From an uncultured Bacteroidales bacterium (GTDB lineage: Bacteria; Bacteroidota; Bacteroidia; Bacteroidales; Bacteroidaceae): DNA of 53,975 bases. Position numbers and translations under genes: made by a program. The stretch covers positions 1 to 53,975 of the forward strand of contig CACXEH010000076.1 of assembly GCA_902766625.1 (NCBI GenBank). Direction: 5' to 3'. The stretch's first letter is position 1; every line of letters begins with the position of its first letter. The notes under the pieces are model-generated. The model had not been told where the DNA came from. It saw only the letters and a list, made by a program, of their open reading frames with translations, and did no database searches. Shown in pieces: positions 53,126 through 53,975 of this stretch.

Positions 53126-53975
53126 TTACTGCTTGAACATTTCCTTGATGCTGCCTATGCTGCCCAGCATGTTTGATGCTTCGTAAGGAATGTACACGGT
53201 CTTGCCGTCTTTTCCGCTTACCATTTCCTTGAGAGTGGCGATGTATTTTGTTGCCAGCAGATATGTGGCAGGGTCAGTCTTGGATTGTGCCACAGCCTCG
53301 GAAACTTTGGTGATGGCGGCGCTTTCTGCGTCTGCCTGCAGGATTTTGGCTTGAGCCTCACCTTCTGCACGGAGTATCTGTGACTGTTTGGCAGCCTCGG
53401 CCTGATTAATCAATGCTGCCTTCTCTCCCTCGCTCTGGAGGATGGCGCTTTGTTTCTCGCCTTCAGCCAAAAGAATTTGGGCACGGCGTCTGCGCTCTGC
53501 CTGCATCTGTTGCTCCATAGCGTCACGGACAGAGTCGGGAGGAGTTATGTCCTGAAGTTCAACGCGGGTAACCTTAACGCCCCACTTGTTGGTAGCCTCG
53601 TCCAGTACGCTGCGCAGTTTTGAGTTGATGATGTCGCGTGAAGTAAGACTCTGGTCTAACTCCATTCCGCCGACGACATTACGCAAAGTTGTCTGGGTCA
53701 GTTTCTCGATAGCGTCGGGAAGATTTTCTATTTCATAGATAGCCTTCATCGGGTCCATAATCTGAAAGTAGAGCAGGGCATTGATCTGCGTGACAACATT
53801 ATCTTTTGTAATCACACTTTGTTTTGGGAAATCGTAAACCTGCTCACGGAGGTCTATCATAGTTGTAGAACGTATAACGGCATAACGACGGCCGCCGGGG
53901 CCTGTCACTGTAGAGCGTGAATATATGGCACGCGGACGTTCAATAAACGGGATGATGATGTTTAATCCCGATTGC
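53126..53975 (-). CDS. SPFH/band 7 (stomatin-like) protein, 5' end outside window
   Basis: The frame is open to the window edge, so the N-terminal membrane anchor is missing; about 283 codons are seen. The SPFH core is clear (NIIIPFIERPRAIYS, TMIDLREQVYDFPKQSVITK, VVGGMELDQSLTSRDIINSK, VKVTRVELQDITPP). A Gln/Ala/Glu-rich coiled coil follows (SEGEKAALINQAEAAKQSQI). This matches the slipin/QmcA type, which forms ring-like membrane microdomain scaffolds. A partner NfeD gene would be expected nearby, perhaps outside the window. Confidence 0.9.
   Translation of the reverse strand, partial: QSGLNIIIPFIERPRAIYSRSTVTGPGGRRYAVIRSTTMIDLREQVYDFPKQSVITKDNVVTQINALLYFQIMDPMKAIYEIENLPDAIEKLTQTTLRNVVGGMELDQSLTSRDIINSKLRSVLDEATNKWGVKVTRVELQDITPPDSVRDAMEQQMQAERRRRAQILLAEGEKQSAILQSEGEKAALINQAEAAKQSQILRAEGEAQAKILQADAESAAITKVSEAVAQSKTDPATYLLATKYIATLKEMVSGKDGKTVYIPYEASNMLGSIGSIKEMFKQ

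Noticed and set aside
1..53975. tRNA, rRNA, CRISPR arrays, insertion sequences or prophage genes
   Set aside because: None was recognised. The only recombinase (35649-36617) looks like a housekeeping Xer protein, and the spaced dyad arrays lack CRISPR-like identical repeats and have no cas genes nearby.

Overview
The window looks like a chromosomal segment of a Bacteroidales bacterium, most likely Prevotella-like. Evidence for this: at least eighteen gene starts are preceded by the Bacteroidota -7 promoter box TAnnTTTG; there are almost no Shine-Dalgarno sequences; SecD and SecF are fused; FeoA and FeoB are fused and followed by a tiny Cys-rich protein; and Bacteroidota-typical families occur (DUF4254, DUF4491, BACON domains, M28-type glutaminyl cyclase). 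I see no rRNA, tRNA, CRISPR array, prophage or insertion sequence. Genus is inference.

Layout. 1-3969 (+): the 3' end of sbcD and a complete sbcC whose zinc hook is intact but whose ATPase motifs are badly degraded. 3993-9887 (-): operon metG-rbfA-lolC-like-rnr. 10480-16671 (-): operon argS-rnhA-msbA-LtaS-like phosphotransferase. 16803-19844 (-): secDF. 20337-21416 (+): secreted GH5-like glycosidase. 21426-23943 (-): feoAB fusion plus a 52-residue Cys-rich membrane protein. 24134-25225 (+): mannose-1-phosphate guanylyltransferase. 25373-30988 (+): a pyrimidine operon pyrC-pyrK-pyrD-pyrF-pyrE-pyrB, preceded by a leader ORF, U-rich tracts and an intrinsic terminator. 31030-35582: envelope proteins of uncertain role, including a BACON-domain phosphoesterase. 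35649-37750: xerD-like recombinase divergent from aroQ and an O-methyltransferase. 38269-44362: outer-membrane barrel, aminopeptidase P, priA, malate dehydrogenase. 44488-46194: DUF4254 divergent from pdxB. 46523-48740 (-): lrp-like regulator, DUF4491, glutaminyl cyclase, sufE. 48867-51336 (-): three tandem FKBP isomerases predicted for three different locations. 51447-53975: DJ-1/PfpI protein, exported beta-propeller protein, and the truncated start of an SPFH-domain protein.

Most of the window is housekeeping: translation (argS, metG, rbfA), RNA decay (rnr), secretion (secDF), UMP synthesis, and replication restart (priA). Three things stand out. First, a dispersed repeat family occurs four times (10204, 20104, 37971, 46302). 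Each copy is exactly 79 bp: four TTCCA-N5-TGGAA-like dyads on a 21-bp period plus a conserved one-sided flank. One copy sits in each gene-free spacer above 300 bp except the pyr leader. Second, the pyr leader has the architecture of E. coli pyrBI UTP-sensitive attenuation. Third, the sbcDC operon encodes an SbcC that looks like a pseudo-ATPase. Functions proposed for these three are inference; the sequence patterns are directly visible.
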